Assembly (NCBI RefSeq): GCF_007855645.1
Contig: NZ_CP042261.1
Location: forward strand, 910,501 to 974,500
From: Qingshengfaniella alkalisoli
GTDB lineage: Bacteria; Pseudomonadota; Alphaproteobacteria; Rhodobacterales; Rhodobacteraceae
Length of the DNA stretch: 64,000 nucleotides
Reading direction: 5' to 3'
Shown: positions 35,201-45,156 of the stretch, piece after piece
Layout of the letters: each line of letters starts with the position of its first letter
Numbering within the stretch: position 1 is the stretch's first letter
Position numbers and translations under genes: made by a program
Notes under the pieces: generated by a model
Seen by the model: only the letters and a program-made list of their open reading frames with translations
Database searches by the model: none
Told to the model about the DNA's origin: nothing

Positions 35201-35723
35201 TGGGTCCGCTTTCACCCGGTGGGAAGATGTCGATGATCCCGCCACGGATTGCGTAGTCGCCCGGCTCCATCACCGTAGGGGTTTGCACAAACCCCATGCG
35301 GACGAGGAAGCTCTTCAACCCCTTCTCATCGATGCGCCGCCCCACCTGCGCGGAAAACGCCGCTTCGCGCAGCACATCACGTGCCGGGATTTTCTGCATC
35401 GCTGCGTTGAGCGTGGTCAGCAGCACGAACCTCTTGGGCGCTCCGTGGACCAACGCCGCGAGGGTGGCCATCCGCGCCGCGGATATATCGGGGTTCGGCG
35501 AGACACGATCAAACGGCAGGCAGTCCCATGCCGGGAAGCTGAGCACGGGCATGTCGGGCGCGAAGAACGCCAGCGCTGCGCGCATCGCCTCTAACCGCTT
35601 GTCGTCGCGCGCGATATGCAGAACCGGACCGCCGGTGCGGTCCGTTTCTTTCAACACAAGCCGTGCGTCGAAGCCTTCGGGCGCGCCGCCCACTGTCAGA
35701 TGCTGCGATCCAGTTTGCGCCAT
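32277..35723 (-). CDS. mfd: transcription-repair coupling factor
   Basis: This 1148-residue Mfd has the UvrB-like N-terminal module, the RNA-polymerase interacting (CarD/RID) domain near LSPGDLIVHVDHGVGRYNGL, the RecG-like translocase with Walker A GDVGFGKTE and DEEQ box, and the TRCF C-terminal domain. It removes RNA polymerase stalled at DNA damage and recruits UvrA. The frame opens at 35831, but the ATG at 35723 follows GAGG and starts the normal N-terminus (AQTGSQHLTV). Length is normal. Confidence 0.96.
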   Translation of the reverse strand: MAQTGSQHLTVGGAPEGFDARLVLKETDRTGGPVLHIARDDKRLEAMRAALAFFAPDMPVLSFPAWDCLPFDRVSPNPDISAARMATLAALVHGAPKRFVLLTTLNAAMQKIPARDVLREAAFSAQVGRRIDEKGLKSFLVRMGFVQTPTVMEPGDYAIRGGIIDIFPPGESGPIRLDLFGDVLDGARKFDPETQRTTERLRMIELAPVSEVILDEAAIMRFRQNYRIEFGAAGSDDPLYEAVSAGRKHQGMEHWLPFFHERLETIFDYLPDVPVSFDDQLDAARVARWESIEDQYDTRKEAMTAKGRLDSVYKPCPPGELYLDDAAWDDQLSDRRVLKFNPLAQATGPNVIDAGGRIGRNFSPERQIENINLFSALSDHIQKERQSSAVVVASYSEGARERLKGLIEDEGILDPKEIKDFRDIPDVTGGLFLAVWPLEHGFESKGLTVISEQDVLGDRLIRAPKRKKRAENFLTETQSLSPGDLIVHVDHGVGRYNGLEVITAMGAAHECLALEYAGGDRLYLPVENIELLSRYGHEEGLLDKLGGGAWQAKKARLKERIREIADKLIRVAAERALRTAPVMEPPDGMWDAFCARFPYQETDDQLHAIEDVLTDMASGQPMDRLICGDVGFGKTEVAMRAAFIAAMSGVQVAVIAPTTLLARQHAQSFRERFRGFPLEVRALSRFIGAKKAQATRDGLARGTVDIVVGTHAVLAKAVRFKNLGMLVIDEEQRFGVQHKERLKSMRTDVHVLTLTATPIPRTLQLSLSGVRDLSIIGTPPVDRLAIRTYVSEFDSVTLREALLREHYRGGQSFVVVPRIKDLPEIEDFLKNQVPEVTYVVAHGQMAAGELDDKMNAFYDGKFDVLLATTIVESGLDIPTANTMIVHRADMFGLAQLYQIRGRVGRSKTRAYAYMTTKPRMKLTPQAEKRLRVLGSLDSLGAGFTLASQDLDIRGAGNLLGEEQSGQMREVGYELYQSMLEEAIAKIKTGEMEGLSESDDQWAPQINLGVPVLIPEDYVPDLDVRLGLYRRLSGLSTKVELEGFAAELIDRFGKLPKEVNTLLLVVRIKAECKKAGIARLDGGPKGATIQFHNDKFANPQGLVEFVQAQKGLAKVKDNKIVVRRDWAKDSDKIKGAFSIAQDLAKQAKG

Positions 35724-35788
35724 GGCTGGCCTCTGTCGGTTGAAGGAAGGGATGGAGGTAATGATTGAGGCCCGGCTGTCAAGGCGGA

Positions 35789-36307
35789 TCAGAAGAAGGT
35801 GTATGTCATCAGGTTGCGATAGCTGCCCCACATCGCTGTCAGGAAGATCATGATGAACACGACGATCTGGAGATGAAGGCGCAGCCGGTTCAGGGTTTTC
35901 GCGATGGTATCGAAATCATAACCCGCGCGAATGATCGCGCGGCTTGCGCGTCCGGTGAGCCAATCGTGGAAAGCCAACGGGATGGCCAGCAGGAACACGG
36001 CCTGCGCGAACCCCTTTCCGTAGCGGATTGACAAGACGGCAAGAGCAGATAGCACGAACGCCCACAGAAAGCTGCGCCAGACGCCCAGAAGGCCAGCGGT
36101 CTCAAGAACACGCCTGGCATGAAATCCGGCCAGCGCAATCACATCGGCCTGACCCTGCGTATCCCCATCGCGCGCGCGGCGCAGAAGATGAGGTGCCACG
36201 CCGAGGGGCGCGTGTATCAGGCGCATCCACAGCACTGCGGCAAAAAGCCAGTACCAGACATTTGAAAAAGACCGGAAATCAACGAATTCGAAGATGCTTT
36301 CAGGCAC
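35789..36307 (-). CDS. conserved alphaproteobacterial membrane protein
   Basis: This 172-residue protein begins with an amphipathic FEFVDFRSFSNVWYW segment and has four predicted helices, with charged loops between. The pattern resembles small Rhodobacteraceae proteins that are annotated component of SufBCD complex, but this was not verified and no suf genes are present. It lies 65 bp upstream of mfd on the same strand and is divergent from hemB. Function is unknown. Confidence 0.75.
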   Translation of the reverse strand: MPESIFEFVDFRSFSNVWYWLFAAVLWMRLIHAPLGVAPHLLRRARDGDTQGQADVIALAGFHARRVLETAGLLGVWRSFLWAFVLSALAVLSIRYGKGFAQAVFLLAIPLAFHDWLTGRASRAIIRAGYDFDTIAKTLNRLRLHLQIVVFIMIFLTAMWGSYRNLMTYTFF

Positions 36308-36373
36308 GGAGCCGCCTCATTATGGCTGTTTGGTGGCTGTTTAGCGGATGCCACCGGGTGTTCCTACTCTTGA

Positions 36374-37423
<1,050 letters not shown>

Positions 37424-37521
37424 TGTTCCAAAATCCATGACACTCCGGACAGCTTGGGGTATCATGGGCACAATTCGCCCGCTAAGGGCGATCGCCAAGA
37501 ATAAACAAGAGGCACAGAGCA

Positions 37522-38076
37522 ATGAGTATTTTTTCCCGCCGAGGCTTCATGCTGGGCGCAGTCGCGACCGGTGTGGCGGCTTGTGACAATTCCGTGGGTT
37601 CCAACGGGGCCGGCGTGATCGATCAGCGCGTTCAGGCGACTCTGGACTACATGTACCGCACTTATCCCGACACGCGCGCGCTGGCCGATAATTCCGCCGG
37701 CATGCTGGTGATGCCGCTGGTGGCCGAAGCTGGCTTCTTCGTGGGCGGCAGCTACGGCGAAGGCGCGCTTCTGGTAAATGGCGTGACGGTGGATCACTAT
37801 TCCGCGACCCAAGCCAGTGTCGGACTTCAGATCGGTGCGCAGCAGTATGCGCATACGTTGTTCTTCATGAGCCCTGACGCATTGCTGCGGTTCAGGACAT
37901 CTCCGGGCTGGTCCGCAGGGGGCGACATCGAATATGTCGGTGGCGACTACAGCGGCAACATCAAGGCCGACAGCACGCAAAGCCAAAGTGCAGTGATCGC
38001 GCTTGTCTTCGCCCAGCAAGGACTGCGCGTCGGCGCGGCGCTCGAAGGCACGAAGTACACCCGCATCCTGCGGTAA
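37522..38076 (+). CDS. YSC84-domain lipoprotein (probable Tat substrate)
   Basis: The 184-residue protein starts MSIFSRRGFMLGA: a twin-arginine RRGFM followed by a hydrophobic stretch and a lipobox VAAC at Cys21, suggesting export by Tat and lipidation. The rest (NSAGMLVMPLVAEAGFFVGGSYGEGALLV and YTRI end) matches the YSC84 domain, which binds phosphoinositides in eukaryotic SYLF proteins and is of unknown role in bacteria. Cofactor or partner is not evident. It is followed 30 bp later by the penicillin-acylase gene. Confidence 0.82.
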   Translation: MSIFSRRGFMLGAVATGVAACDNSVGSNGAGVIDQRVQATLDYMYRTYPDTRALADNSAGMLVMPLVAEAGFFVGGSYGEGALLVNGVTVDHYSATQASVGLQIGAQQYAHTLFFMSPDALLRFRTSPGWSAGGDIEYVGGDYSGNIKADSTQSQSAVIALVFAQQGLRVGAALEGTKYTRILR

Positions 38077-38106
38077 CCTAGACGACCACACTGAGGGGGC
38101 GATCGC

Positions 38107-40593
38107 GTGACGCGAGTATTCCGCTGGATGTTCCGGCTGTTCATCGGGCTTTCTGCCTGTGCCGCCATCGCTGTGGCCGGGGTCTATTACCTGGCCGCGC
38201 GATCTCTTCCCGATTACAGCGAGGACTACACGGTTGCGGGTGTCGCGGCCCCGGTGGAGATCGTGCGCGACACCGCCAATGTTCCCCATATCTTCGGTGA
38301 AACGGATCAAGACACGTTCTTCGGCCTGGGATTCGTGCATGCGCAGGACCGGCTGTGGCAGATGACCATGATGCGTCGCACGGCGCAGGGTCGTTTGTCG
38401 GAACTGTTCGGGGAACGAACAATAGGCATCGATGAAACGATGCGGCGGCTGGATCTGTACCGGCTGGCGGAGCGATCTTTCGCGGTGCAGGACGATCAAA
38501 CCAAGGCGGCGCTGGAAGCCTATGCCGCAGGTGTGAATGCGTGGCTTGCACAGGTCAATGACGGCGCGCGCGGTCGCGGGGCGCCGGAGTTCTTCCTGTT
38601 TCAGCCCAGCATCGCACCGTGGCGCCCGGCGGATTCGCTTGCGGTGATCAAGCTGATGGCGCTGCAACTGTCATCGCACATGGATGCCGAGATCCTGCGC
38701 GCCCGCGCAGCGCTGTCCCTGCCAGCCGAACGGTTGACGGATATTCTGCCCGACGACCCATCGCCACCCATTGCCGCCCTGCCCGAGTTCGCGTCACTGA
38801 TGCATGAACATGGCGCGACGCGGTTATCGCAGGGACCGCAACCCGATTTTCGCAATGATCCACTGTCACCGATCAAGCACGCCGAATTTGCAGGTGCGTC
38901 CAATGCCTGGGCTGCCGCACCCAATCGGACCACAACGACCAGTACGCTTCTGGCCAACGACCCGCATCTGGGGCTGACTGCGCCCTCGATCTGGTATCTT
39001 GCGCGGCTGGAACTACAATCGGGCGGCGTGATCGGTGGCACCATTCCGGGGATGCCGCTGGTTCTGGCGGGCCGCAACGACGCGATGGGCTGGGGTTTGA
39101 CCACGGCCTATGTAGATGACACGGATTTATATCTTGAGCAGATAAATCCGGACAACCCTGACGAGTACCTGACCGAGGACGGCTATCGTCCCTTCCGCAC
39201 CGAACGTACAATCATTCCCGTCAAGGACAGTACTCCGGTCACGCTGACGATGCGGTGGGTGGATGATCGTCCGGTTTTGCCCTCGGACGTGTTCGATCTG
39301 AATCAGATCACCCCTGATGGCTATGCCACTTCCATCGCGTGGACGGCGCTTGATGGGCAGGACACATCCATGTCGGCGGGAATGGCGCTGATGCGCGCCC
39401 AAAGCGTGGACGAGGCGATCGATGCCGGCCGGGACTTCATAGCGCCCGCGCAGAACCTGACGCTGGCGGATGGCGATACAATCGCATTGCAAACAATCGG
39501 GGCGATGCCCTCCCGATCAGAGAACCACGAAACCTATGGGCGTATTCCCTCGCGCGGCTGGCTCGCGGATAACCATTGGCAAGGCTATCTGGATTACGCC
39601 GAAAACCCGCAGGTGGTTGATCCCGCAGGCGGGATCGTGGGGAACACCAACAACAAGACGGTTGACCGTCCATTTCCACGCCACGTCAGCTACACTTGGG
39701 GGGACAGCCAGCGTGTGCACCGTTGGGAAAAGCTGATGCAGGACCGCGAGGTGCATACCCGTGAGAGCTTCATGGAGGTGCAGCTCGACACCATCAGCAT
39801 TACCGCGCGAACGCTTTTACCGTTGATCGGTGCCGATTTGTGGTTCACCGGCGAAGCGGCCGCCGAAGGCACGGTCGAACGCCGACGCCGCGATGCGCTG
39901 GACTTGCTTGCTGACTGGAATGGCGAGATGAGCGAACACCTGCCGCAACCATTGATCTATGCCACATGGGTGCGGGCGCTGCAGGCAAGGCTGATCACGG
40001 ATGAGTTGGGCGGCACACTTACTTCTGAATTCGCCCGTGTCGATCCGGTGTTTCTAGAACGGGTCTTCCGTGATGTGGATGGCGCATCGGTATGGTGCGA
40101 CGTGGTGCAATCAACCCCGACCGAAAGCTGCGAGTTAATGGCACGCGCCTCGCTGGATGACGCGCTTCAATGGATTTCCGAAAACTTCCGCGGCTCGCTC
40201 GACTCCCTGCGCTGGGGCGATGTACATGTCGCGACGCATGATCACGCCGTGCTCGGTGACGTCCCGATCCTGAGTTGGTTCGTGAATATCCGCCAATCCA
40301 CCAGCGGAGGCGACAATACCCTGATGCGTGGCGTGACACGCGGCAGCGGCCCCAACCCGTTCGAGAATGTGCATGGCGCGGGCTATCGCGGGATTTACGA
40401 CATGGCCGATCCTGACAGTTCGCTATTCGTGATCTCGACGGGCCAATCGGGACACCCGCTGTCGCGCTACTACGACAATCTGGGGGAACTGTGGCGGCGC
40501 GGCGAGTATGTGCCCATGTCGCTCGACCCGGAATTGGCGCGCGCGGCCTCGGCCGGAACGACCTGGCTCACCCCGCCACGGCAGCGCGATTAG
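38107..40593 (+). CDS. penicillin acylase family protein (Ntn hydrolase)
   Basis: This 828-residue protein begins at GTG with one N-terminal helix (LFIGLSACAAIAVAGVYYLA). The first domain (VRDTANVPHIFGETDQDTFFGLGFVHAQDRLWQM) is the acylase alpha chain, a spacer follows, and the beta chain starts at the GASNAWA motif with the nucleophile serine near residue 262. It would be autocatalytically cleaved. Family members hydrolyse penicillins, acyl-homoserine lactones or other N-acyl compounds. With a LuxR-type regulator elsewhere in the window, quorum quenching is possible but unproven. It overlaps hflX tail-to-tail (TTAG). Confidence 0.9.
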   Translation: MTRVFRWMFRLFIGLSACAAIAVAGVYYLAARSLPDYSEDYTVAGVAAPVEIVRDTANVPHIFGETDQDTFFGLGFVHAQDRLWQMTMMRRTAQGRLSELFGERTIGIDETMRRLDLYRLAERSFAVQDDQTKAALEAYAAGVNAWLAQVNDGARGRGAPEFFLFQPSIAPWRPADSLAVIKLMALQLSSHMDAEILRARAALSLPAERLTDILPDDPSPPIAALPEFASLMHEHGATRLSQGPQPDFRNDPLSPIKHAEFAGASNAWAAAPNRTTTTSTLLANDPHLGLTAPSIWYLARLELQSGGVIGGTIPGMPLVLAGRNDAMGWGLTTAYVDDTDLYLEQINPDNPDEYLTEDGYRPFRTERTIIPVKDSTPVTLTMRWVDDRPVLPSDVFDLNQITPDGYATSIAWTALDGQDTSMSAGMALMRAQSVDEAIDAGRDFIAPAQNLTLADGDTIALQTIGAMPSRSENHETYGRIPSRGWLADNHWQGYLDYAENPQVVDPAGGIVGNTNNKTVDRPFPRHVSYTWGDSQRVHRWEKLMQDREVHTRESFMEVQLDTISITARTLLPLIGADLWFTGEAAAEGTVERRRRDALDLLADWNGEMSEHLPQPLIYATWVRALQARLITDELGGTLTSEFARVDPVFLERVFRDVDGASVWCDVVQSTPTESCELMARASLDDALQWISENFRGSLDSLRWGDVHVATHDHAVLGDVPILSWFVNIRQSTSGGDNTLMRGVTRGSGPNPFENVHGAGYRGIYDMADPDSSLFVISTGQSGHPLSRYYDNLGELWRRGEYVPMSLDPELARAASAGTTWLTPPRQRD

Positions 40594-41879
40594 AGGCGCT
40601 CGAAACTACGTCTTTGGCGGTCCGTCCAGCGGACTGTCAGATCGAAACCGGCCTCGGTCTGGTCTTCCCTCACCACGAGCCCCTCATCGAACAACCATGC
40701 CCGCTTGCGTCCCTGATCAAAACCCAGTGTGAACTGATCCTCATGCACCGGATCGGACAACATGCCCGTCACAGTCGCGAGCAATGCGTCGATGCCCTCG
40801 CCCGTAACCGCAGAAATCGCGTGGACTGTCTCGGCCCGTTCAGCAGATGAAATCACCTGCGCGCGGTGTTCTGGATCGACCTGATCGATCTTGTTCCAGA
40901 CCTCTATCTGCGGCGTCGCTTCATTCACGCCGAGACTTTCGAGAATGTCGCGCACATCCTGTGCTTGATCCGCAGATTCAGGGTGCGAGATGTCACGGAC
41001 ATGCAGGATCAAATCGGCCGACAGAACCTCTTCTAGCGTCGCGCGGAAGGCGGCGACCAGTTCTGTGGGCAGCGCACTGATGAAACCGACCGTATCTGAC
41101 AGGATGATCTTGGGTCCATCCGGCAACTCGATCGATCGCATCGTCGGATCGAGCGTAGCGAACAGCATGTCTTTCGCCATCACCTTCGCGCCGGTCACAC
41201 GGTTGAACAGTGTTGATTTGCCTGCGTTTGTGTAACCCACAAGCGCCACGATCGGGAATGGCACCTTCTTACGCGAAGCGCGGTGCAATTCACGTGTCCT
41301 GACCACCTTATCCAACTGGCGACGGATACGCACGATTGCTTCGTCAATCGCGCGGCGGTCCGCCTCGATCTGCGTCTCGCCGGGACCACCAACAAATCCA
41401 AGCCCACCGCGTTGACGTTCAAGGTGGGTCCAGGCGCGCACCAGCCTCGTACGCTGGTAGCTGAGAGCCGCCATTTCAACCTGAAGCACACCTTCCTTGG
41501 TGCGCGCCCGGTCGGAGAAGATCTCGAGGATCAGCGCGGTCCGGTCAAGAATCTTGACCTTCCAATCCTTTTCGAGGTTCCGCTGCTGCACGGGCGTCAG
41601 CGGGCCGTCGATCAGGACAAGCTCGATTTCGTTTTCCTTGAAACTGCGGGCCAATTCTTCGCTTTTGCCCGTTCCAAACAGCTTGCCGGGGCGTGGATCG
41701 CGCACGCGCACAACCTCGGACCCGATGACATCGAGCCCGGGAAGCGCCGCGGCAAGCGCAACGGCTTCTTCCAACGCATTTCCCGCGTTACGTCGTGCAG
41801 GCGCAGGTGTGTTGAGAAGTTCGGGGTGCAGAACCCAAGCGCGCGTGTCCTCGGGTTCCAGATATTCAAAGTCGGTCAG
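40590..41879 (-). CDS. hflX: ribosome-splitting GTPase HflX (probable CTG start)
   Basis: The G domain shows G1 [10 protein letters not shown]3 DTVGF and G4 NKID; the N-terminal domain has the HflX pattern [22 protein letters not shown]. HflX recycles stalled ribosomes. The nearest standard start is TTG at 41774, which would cut the conserved [11 protein letters not shown] segment. The frame is open upstream to the hfq stop, and CTG at 41879-41877 overlaps that TGA (CTGA) with GAGGG six bases before. Starting there gives 429 residues, normal for HflX. Product confidence is high; the start codon is inference. Confidence 0.93.
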   Translation of the reverse strand: MTDFEYLEPEDTRAWVLHPELLNTPAPARRNAGNALEEAVALAAALPGLDVIGSEVVRVRDPRPGKLFGTGKSEELARSFKENEIELVLIDGPLTPVQQRNLEKDWKVKILDRTALILEIFSDRARTKEGVLQVEMAALSYQRTRLVRAWTHLERQRGGLGFVGGPGETQIEADRRAIDEAIVRIRRQLDKVVRTRELHRASRKKVPFPIVALVGYTNAGKSTLFNRVTGAKVMAKDMLFATLDPTMRSIELPDGPKIILSDTVGFISALPTELVAAFRATLEEVLSADLILHVRDISHPESADQAQDVRDILESLGVNEATPQIEVWNKIDQVDPEHRAQVISSAERAETVHAISAVTGEGIDALLATVTGMLSDPVHEDQFTLGFDQGRKRAWLFDEGLVVREDQTEAGFDLTVRWTDRQRRSFERL

Positions 41880-42109
41880 TTGTCGCCCTCATATAGGCTG
41901 ATTGGCTGGCTTGGCATGATCGTCGAGATCGCGTGCTTATACACCAATTGCGACTGCCCGTCACGACGTAGCAGTACACAGAAATTATCGAACCAGGTAA
42001 TTACACCCTGAAGTTTTACACCGTTGATCAGAAATATCGTCACCGGAACCTTGGCTTTTCGCACATGGTTTAGGAACGCATCCTGAAGGTTTTGTTTATC
42101 AGCCGCCAT
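41876..42109 (-). CDS. hfq: RNA chaperone Hfq
   Basis: This 77-residue Sm-like protein has the Sm1 region ([27 protein letters not shown]) and Sm2 YKHAIST. It forms a hexameric ring that pairs small RNAs with mRNAs. The C-terminal tail is short, as in alphaproteobacteria. The last codons contain a GAGGG that can serve as the ribosome site for hflX. Two candidate sRNAs are proposed in this window as possible clients, which is speculation. Confidence 0.97.
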   Translation of the reverse strand: MAADKQNLQDAFLNHVRKAKVPVTIFLINGVKLQGVITWFDNFCVLLRRDGQSQLVYKHAISTIMPSQPISLYEGDN

Positions 42110-42257
42110 TTGATCGCCTATTGTTAATGGTCTTTTCGGGCAGAAGTTGCGCTAGATGTTTTAAACTATGTCTCTGCGCTCCGGCAGTTACCAGATATCG
42201 CGCATAATTCTTTCAGATCAACCTCAAGATGCGGCATAATTGCACGCCCGCACCGTT

Positions 42258-43766
42258 TCATGACCGCCAGAAGTCGGGATTGAAAAGCGCGATCAGGGCG
42301 AGTGCTTCCAGCCGGCCCAGCACCATAGCGGCGCACATGATAGCCTGCGCCGGGGTCGATAGCTGTGCCAGGACAATGGGCGCGTCGCCGGCCACACGCG
42401 TCAGCGGTCCGGTGTTGGACAGGCTGGCAACAGTCAGAACCAACCCTGTTTCGAAATCCACATCGGCAAGCGAGAATGCCGTCATTACACCCGCGACAGA
42501 CAATGCAAAGATCATGAAGAACAACCAGGCGACATGGGCGCTCTTGCTGCGTACCTTGCGGCTGCCATGGCGAGGGCTGTCCACCAGATGCGGGTGAATC
42601 AGTCGGGCCATCTCCAGTTCCCCATGCCGGTAGAGGATGTAGACCCGCAGCAGCTTTACACCGCCCGCGGTGGTCGCGACTCCGCCGCCCACCAGCGCCA
42701 GCCCCATCAGCAGAAGGCCCGGTGTTTCCAGTCCTGACCAGTTGCGCGCCACCGACCAGCTGTCGGACACAAATCCCGTGGTGCTGAGAAAAGATACCGA
42801 CGTAAAGATGCTGCCCCAAAGCGTGCGGACGCCCAACATGTTGCCAAGGTTGTTGCTCAATTCCACGGCACCGAAAAAATGGTGTAGGAACATGATGGAG
42901 GGCGCCACAATTGCTAAAAGCGCCGCCAGTTGCAGTTCGGGATCATGCTGCCATTTACGGAACACGGGCAGATCATTGGCGAAGGTTCGTCGACTGAGCG
43001 CGAAGACGAAGAAGCAAAAGATCAGCACCTCACCCAGGAATCCGGCCCCGTCGGCCTGCAGGCCTGCTCCCGCAACGATGCCGCTGGTGGATATGGTGGA
43101 CAGTGCTATGCAGAACCCGTTGAGCGGGGTCATTCCCGCGACCATCAAGCCGATCCACAGCGTCAAGGTGAGTATACCGTAGACCGGCGCCAGTTGCTTG
43201 GCGAAGCGTACCGACCGTGCCTGCGGGCGCCGCGCGATGTTCGCGCGCCCAAGGGTTACATCACGATTGACCTGCGCACGGGTCAGCATGACTTCATAGC
43301 CCCCCATCCGCAGTGGTGCGAGGATAGAAATCGCCGCCACCCAGATCAGGAAACCGCCCATCCATGCCACCAGCGCACGCCAAAGATGCACGGCGGGCGG
43401 GACGTTTCGGCCAGCCTCGAACACAGTTGCACCGGTTGTCGTGGCGCTGGACACCATCTCGAAATAGGCGTTGCGAAAACTCAATCCCTGAACCGCTTCC
43501 ATCACGGGCAACGCGAACAGGATGGGCAGGACGGTAAACGCCCCCATCAGCGACATCAGTGGCCCGCGCGCCGAAATGGATCGGTTGGTCGATTGCGTGG
43601 CCAGGCCCAGCAACACCGCGATTCCAGTAAACAGAATGCCCGCGTAAAGGAACGGGCGCGCGGTTTCCAGATCCCCCTGCGCAGCCGCCACCGCCGCGGG
43701 CAGAAGCATCGCCAACGAGGTGATCCCGATCATGACGATGAACATCGGCACGCGCGGTGCGCGCAT
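42258..43766 (-). CDS. trkH: Trk-type potassium uptake membrane subunit
   Basis: This 502-residue membrane protein has the repeated M1-P-M2 units of the TrkH/KtrB family with selectivity-like loops SSATTTGATVFE, SALSTISTSGIVA, SVSFLSTTGFVS and SLSNTGPLT. It forms the K+ path of the Trk system, gated by TrkA. The frame opens at 43844 inside trkA, but the ATG at 43766 gives the usual N-terminal helix and lies 13 bases after the trkA stop. TrkA is encoded next to it. Confidence 0.92.
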   Translation of the reverse strand: MRAPRVPMFIVMIGITSLAMLLPAAVAAAQGDLETARPFLYAGILFTGIAVLLGLATQSTNRSISARGPLMSLMGAFTVLPILFALPVMEAVQGLSFRNAYFEMVSSATTTGATVFEAGRNVPPAVHLWRALVAWMGGFLIWVAAISILAPLRMGGYEVMLTRAQVNRDVTLGRANIARRPQARSVRFAKQLAPVYGILTLTLWIGLMVAGMTPLNGFCIALSTISTSGIVAGAGLQADGAGFLGEVLIFCFFVFALSRRTFANDLPVFRKWQHDPELQLAALLAIVAPSIMFLHHFFGAVELSNNLGNMLGVRTLWGSIFTSVSFLSTTGFVSDSWSVARNWSGLETPGLLLMGLALVGGGVATTAGGVKLLRVYILYRHGELEMARLIHPHLVDSPRHGSRKVRSKSAHVAWLFFMIFALSVAGVMTAFSLADVDFETGLVLTVASLSNTGPLTRVAGDAPIVLAQLSTPAQAIMCAAMVLGRLEALALIALFNPDFWRS

Positions 43767-43779
43767 CCGGTAGAGATCG

Positions 43780-45156
43780 TCAGAAATAGTCAATGGAAAC
43801 CTGCAGCAGCCGTTCGACCTCGTGCACATCATCGGCCAGCACAAAGAGCGTTACGATATCGCCCTCCTCGATCCGGGTGGAACCGGTGGGAATGACAATC
43901 GTCTCGCCCTTCATCACTGGTCCGACAAGCACACCTTCGGGCAAGTCGATTTCCCGTACAAGTTGGCCCGCCATCGGCGCAGTGGACAGGATTTGCGCTT
44001 CCAGCACCTCCGCTTCCGCATCACCGATGGAGTAGACACCCCGCACCCGACCATGCCGGACATGGCGCAGGATCGACGACACCGTGGTCGAGCGCGGGTT
44101 GATATAGGCGTCGATATCGAGCGGCCCCATCAGCGGGATCAGGTCCGGCTCGTTGATCAGTGAAATTGCCATTGGGCAACCCAGCGATTTTGCCCGCACT
44201 GCTGCCAGCAGATTGGTCTTGTCGTCATCGGTTACGGTCAGAATGGCGCCGGCCCCCCGGATATTTGCCTCTGCCAGAAGATCCGCGTTCAAGCCATCGC
44301 CATGAAGTACGATCGTGCGCTCCAGGGCCTCGGCGGCGCGCTCGGCAGCGGCGCGGTTCTTCTCGATCATCTTCACACGAATGCGGCTGGCACGGGTTTC
44401 CAGATGCTTGGCCACTTCCAGTCCGACATTGCCGCCGCCCACGATGACAACGCGGTCCTGCTTTTCGACGCTTTTGCCGAAGATCTCCAGCGTCCGATCC
44501 GTGTCGTCGCTGTGACAGAAGACGTAAATCTCATCGCCATCAAACAGTTGGTCACCGGAATCAGGCGAAAACAACCTGCCTTCGCGCCGCACGCCTACGA
44601 CGATGGCGCGAAGGGTCGAGAACAGATCCGTCAATTGTCGCAGCGGGGTGTTCAACACCGGACAATCGGCCGCCAGCGCGATTCCCAGAAGCTGCGCTTT
44701 CCCATCCAGGAAGCTTTCAATGTCGAAGGTGGCGGGTGCGGACAGGCGTTGCAGCGCGGCCTCCGCAACTTCCTTTTCGGGGCTGATCACCACGTCGATA
44801 GGCAGGTGATCGCGTCGATACAGATCCGAATGGACCACATCGAGATAGCTCTGAGCCCGCAACCGCGCGATCTTGCGCGGCACTTCGAACACGGAATGGG
44901 CAACCTGACAGGTGACCATATTCACCTCGTCGGCATGGGTAGCTGCGATGATCATGTCGGCATCCCGCGCCCCGGCCCGTTCCAGCACATCCGGGTAGGA
45001 CGCAAAGCCGCAGACGCCCTGCACATCCAGCAAATCCGTCGCACGCCGCACCAGTTCTTCATTGCTGTCGACGACCGTTACGTCGTTGCGTTCGCCCGAC
45101 AGATATCGCGCGATTTGCCAACCGACCTGACCGGCGCCGCAAATGATGACTTTCAT
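43780..45156 (-). CDS. trkA: Trk system potassium uptake protein TrkA
   Basis: The 458-residue cytoplasmic protein has two Rossmann NAD-binding RCK domains (KVIICGAGQVGWQIA at the start and VVIVGGGNVGLEVAKHL near residue 235), each followed by a TrkA_C domain. It binds NAD/NADH and ATP and gates TrkH. The start overlaps the ntrX stop (ATGA), which ties K+ uptake to the Ntr operon, as is common in alphaproteobacteria. Confidence 0.95.
   Translation of the reverse strand: MKVIICGAGQVGWQIARYLSGERNDVTVVDSNEELVRRATDLLDVQGVCGFASYPDVLERAGARDADMIIAATHADEVNMVTCQVAHSVFEVPRKIARLRAQSYLDVVHSDLYRRDHLPIDVVISPEKEVAEAALQRLSAPATFDIESFLDGKAQLLGIALAADCPVLNTPLRQLTDLFSTLRAIVVGVRREGRLFSPDSGDQLFDGDEIYVFCHSDDTDRTLEIFGKSVEKQDRVVIVGGGNVGLEVAKHLETRASRIRVKMIEKNRAAAERAAEALERTIVLHGDGLNADLLAEANIRGAGAILTVTDDDKTNLLAAVRAKSLGCPMAISLINEPDLIPLMGPLDIDAYINPRSTTVSSILRHVRHGRVRGVYSIGDAEAEVLEAQILSTAPMAGQLVREIDLPEGVLVGPVMKGETIVIPTGSTRIEEGDIVTLFVLADDVHEVERLLQVSIDYF

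Noticed and set aside
41774-41774. TTG as the start of HflX
   Set aside because: It would remove the conserved N-terminal [11 protein letters not shown] segment, and the upstream CTG has a much better ribosome site.
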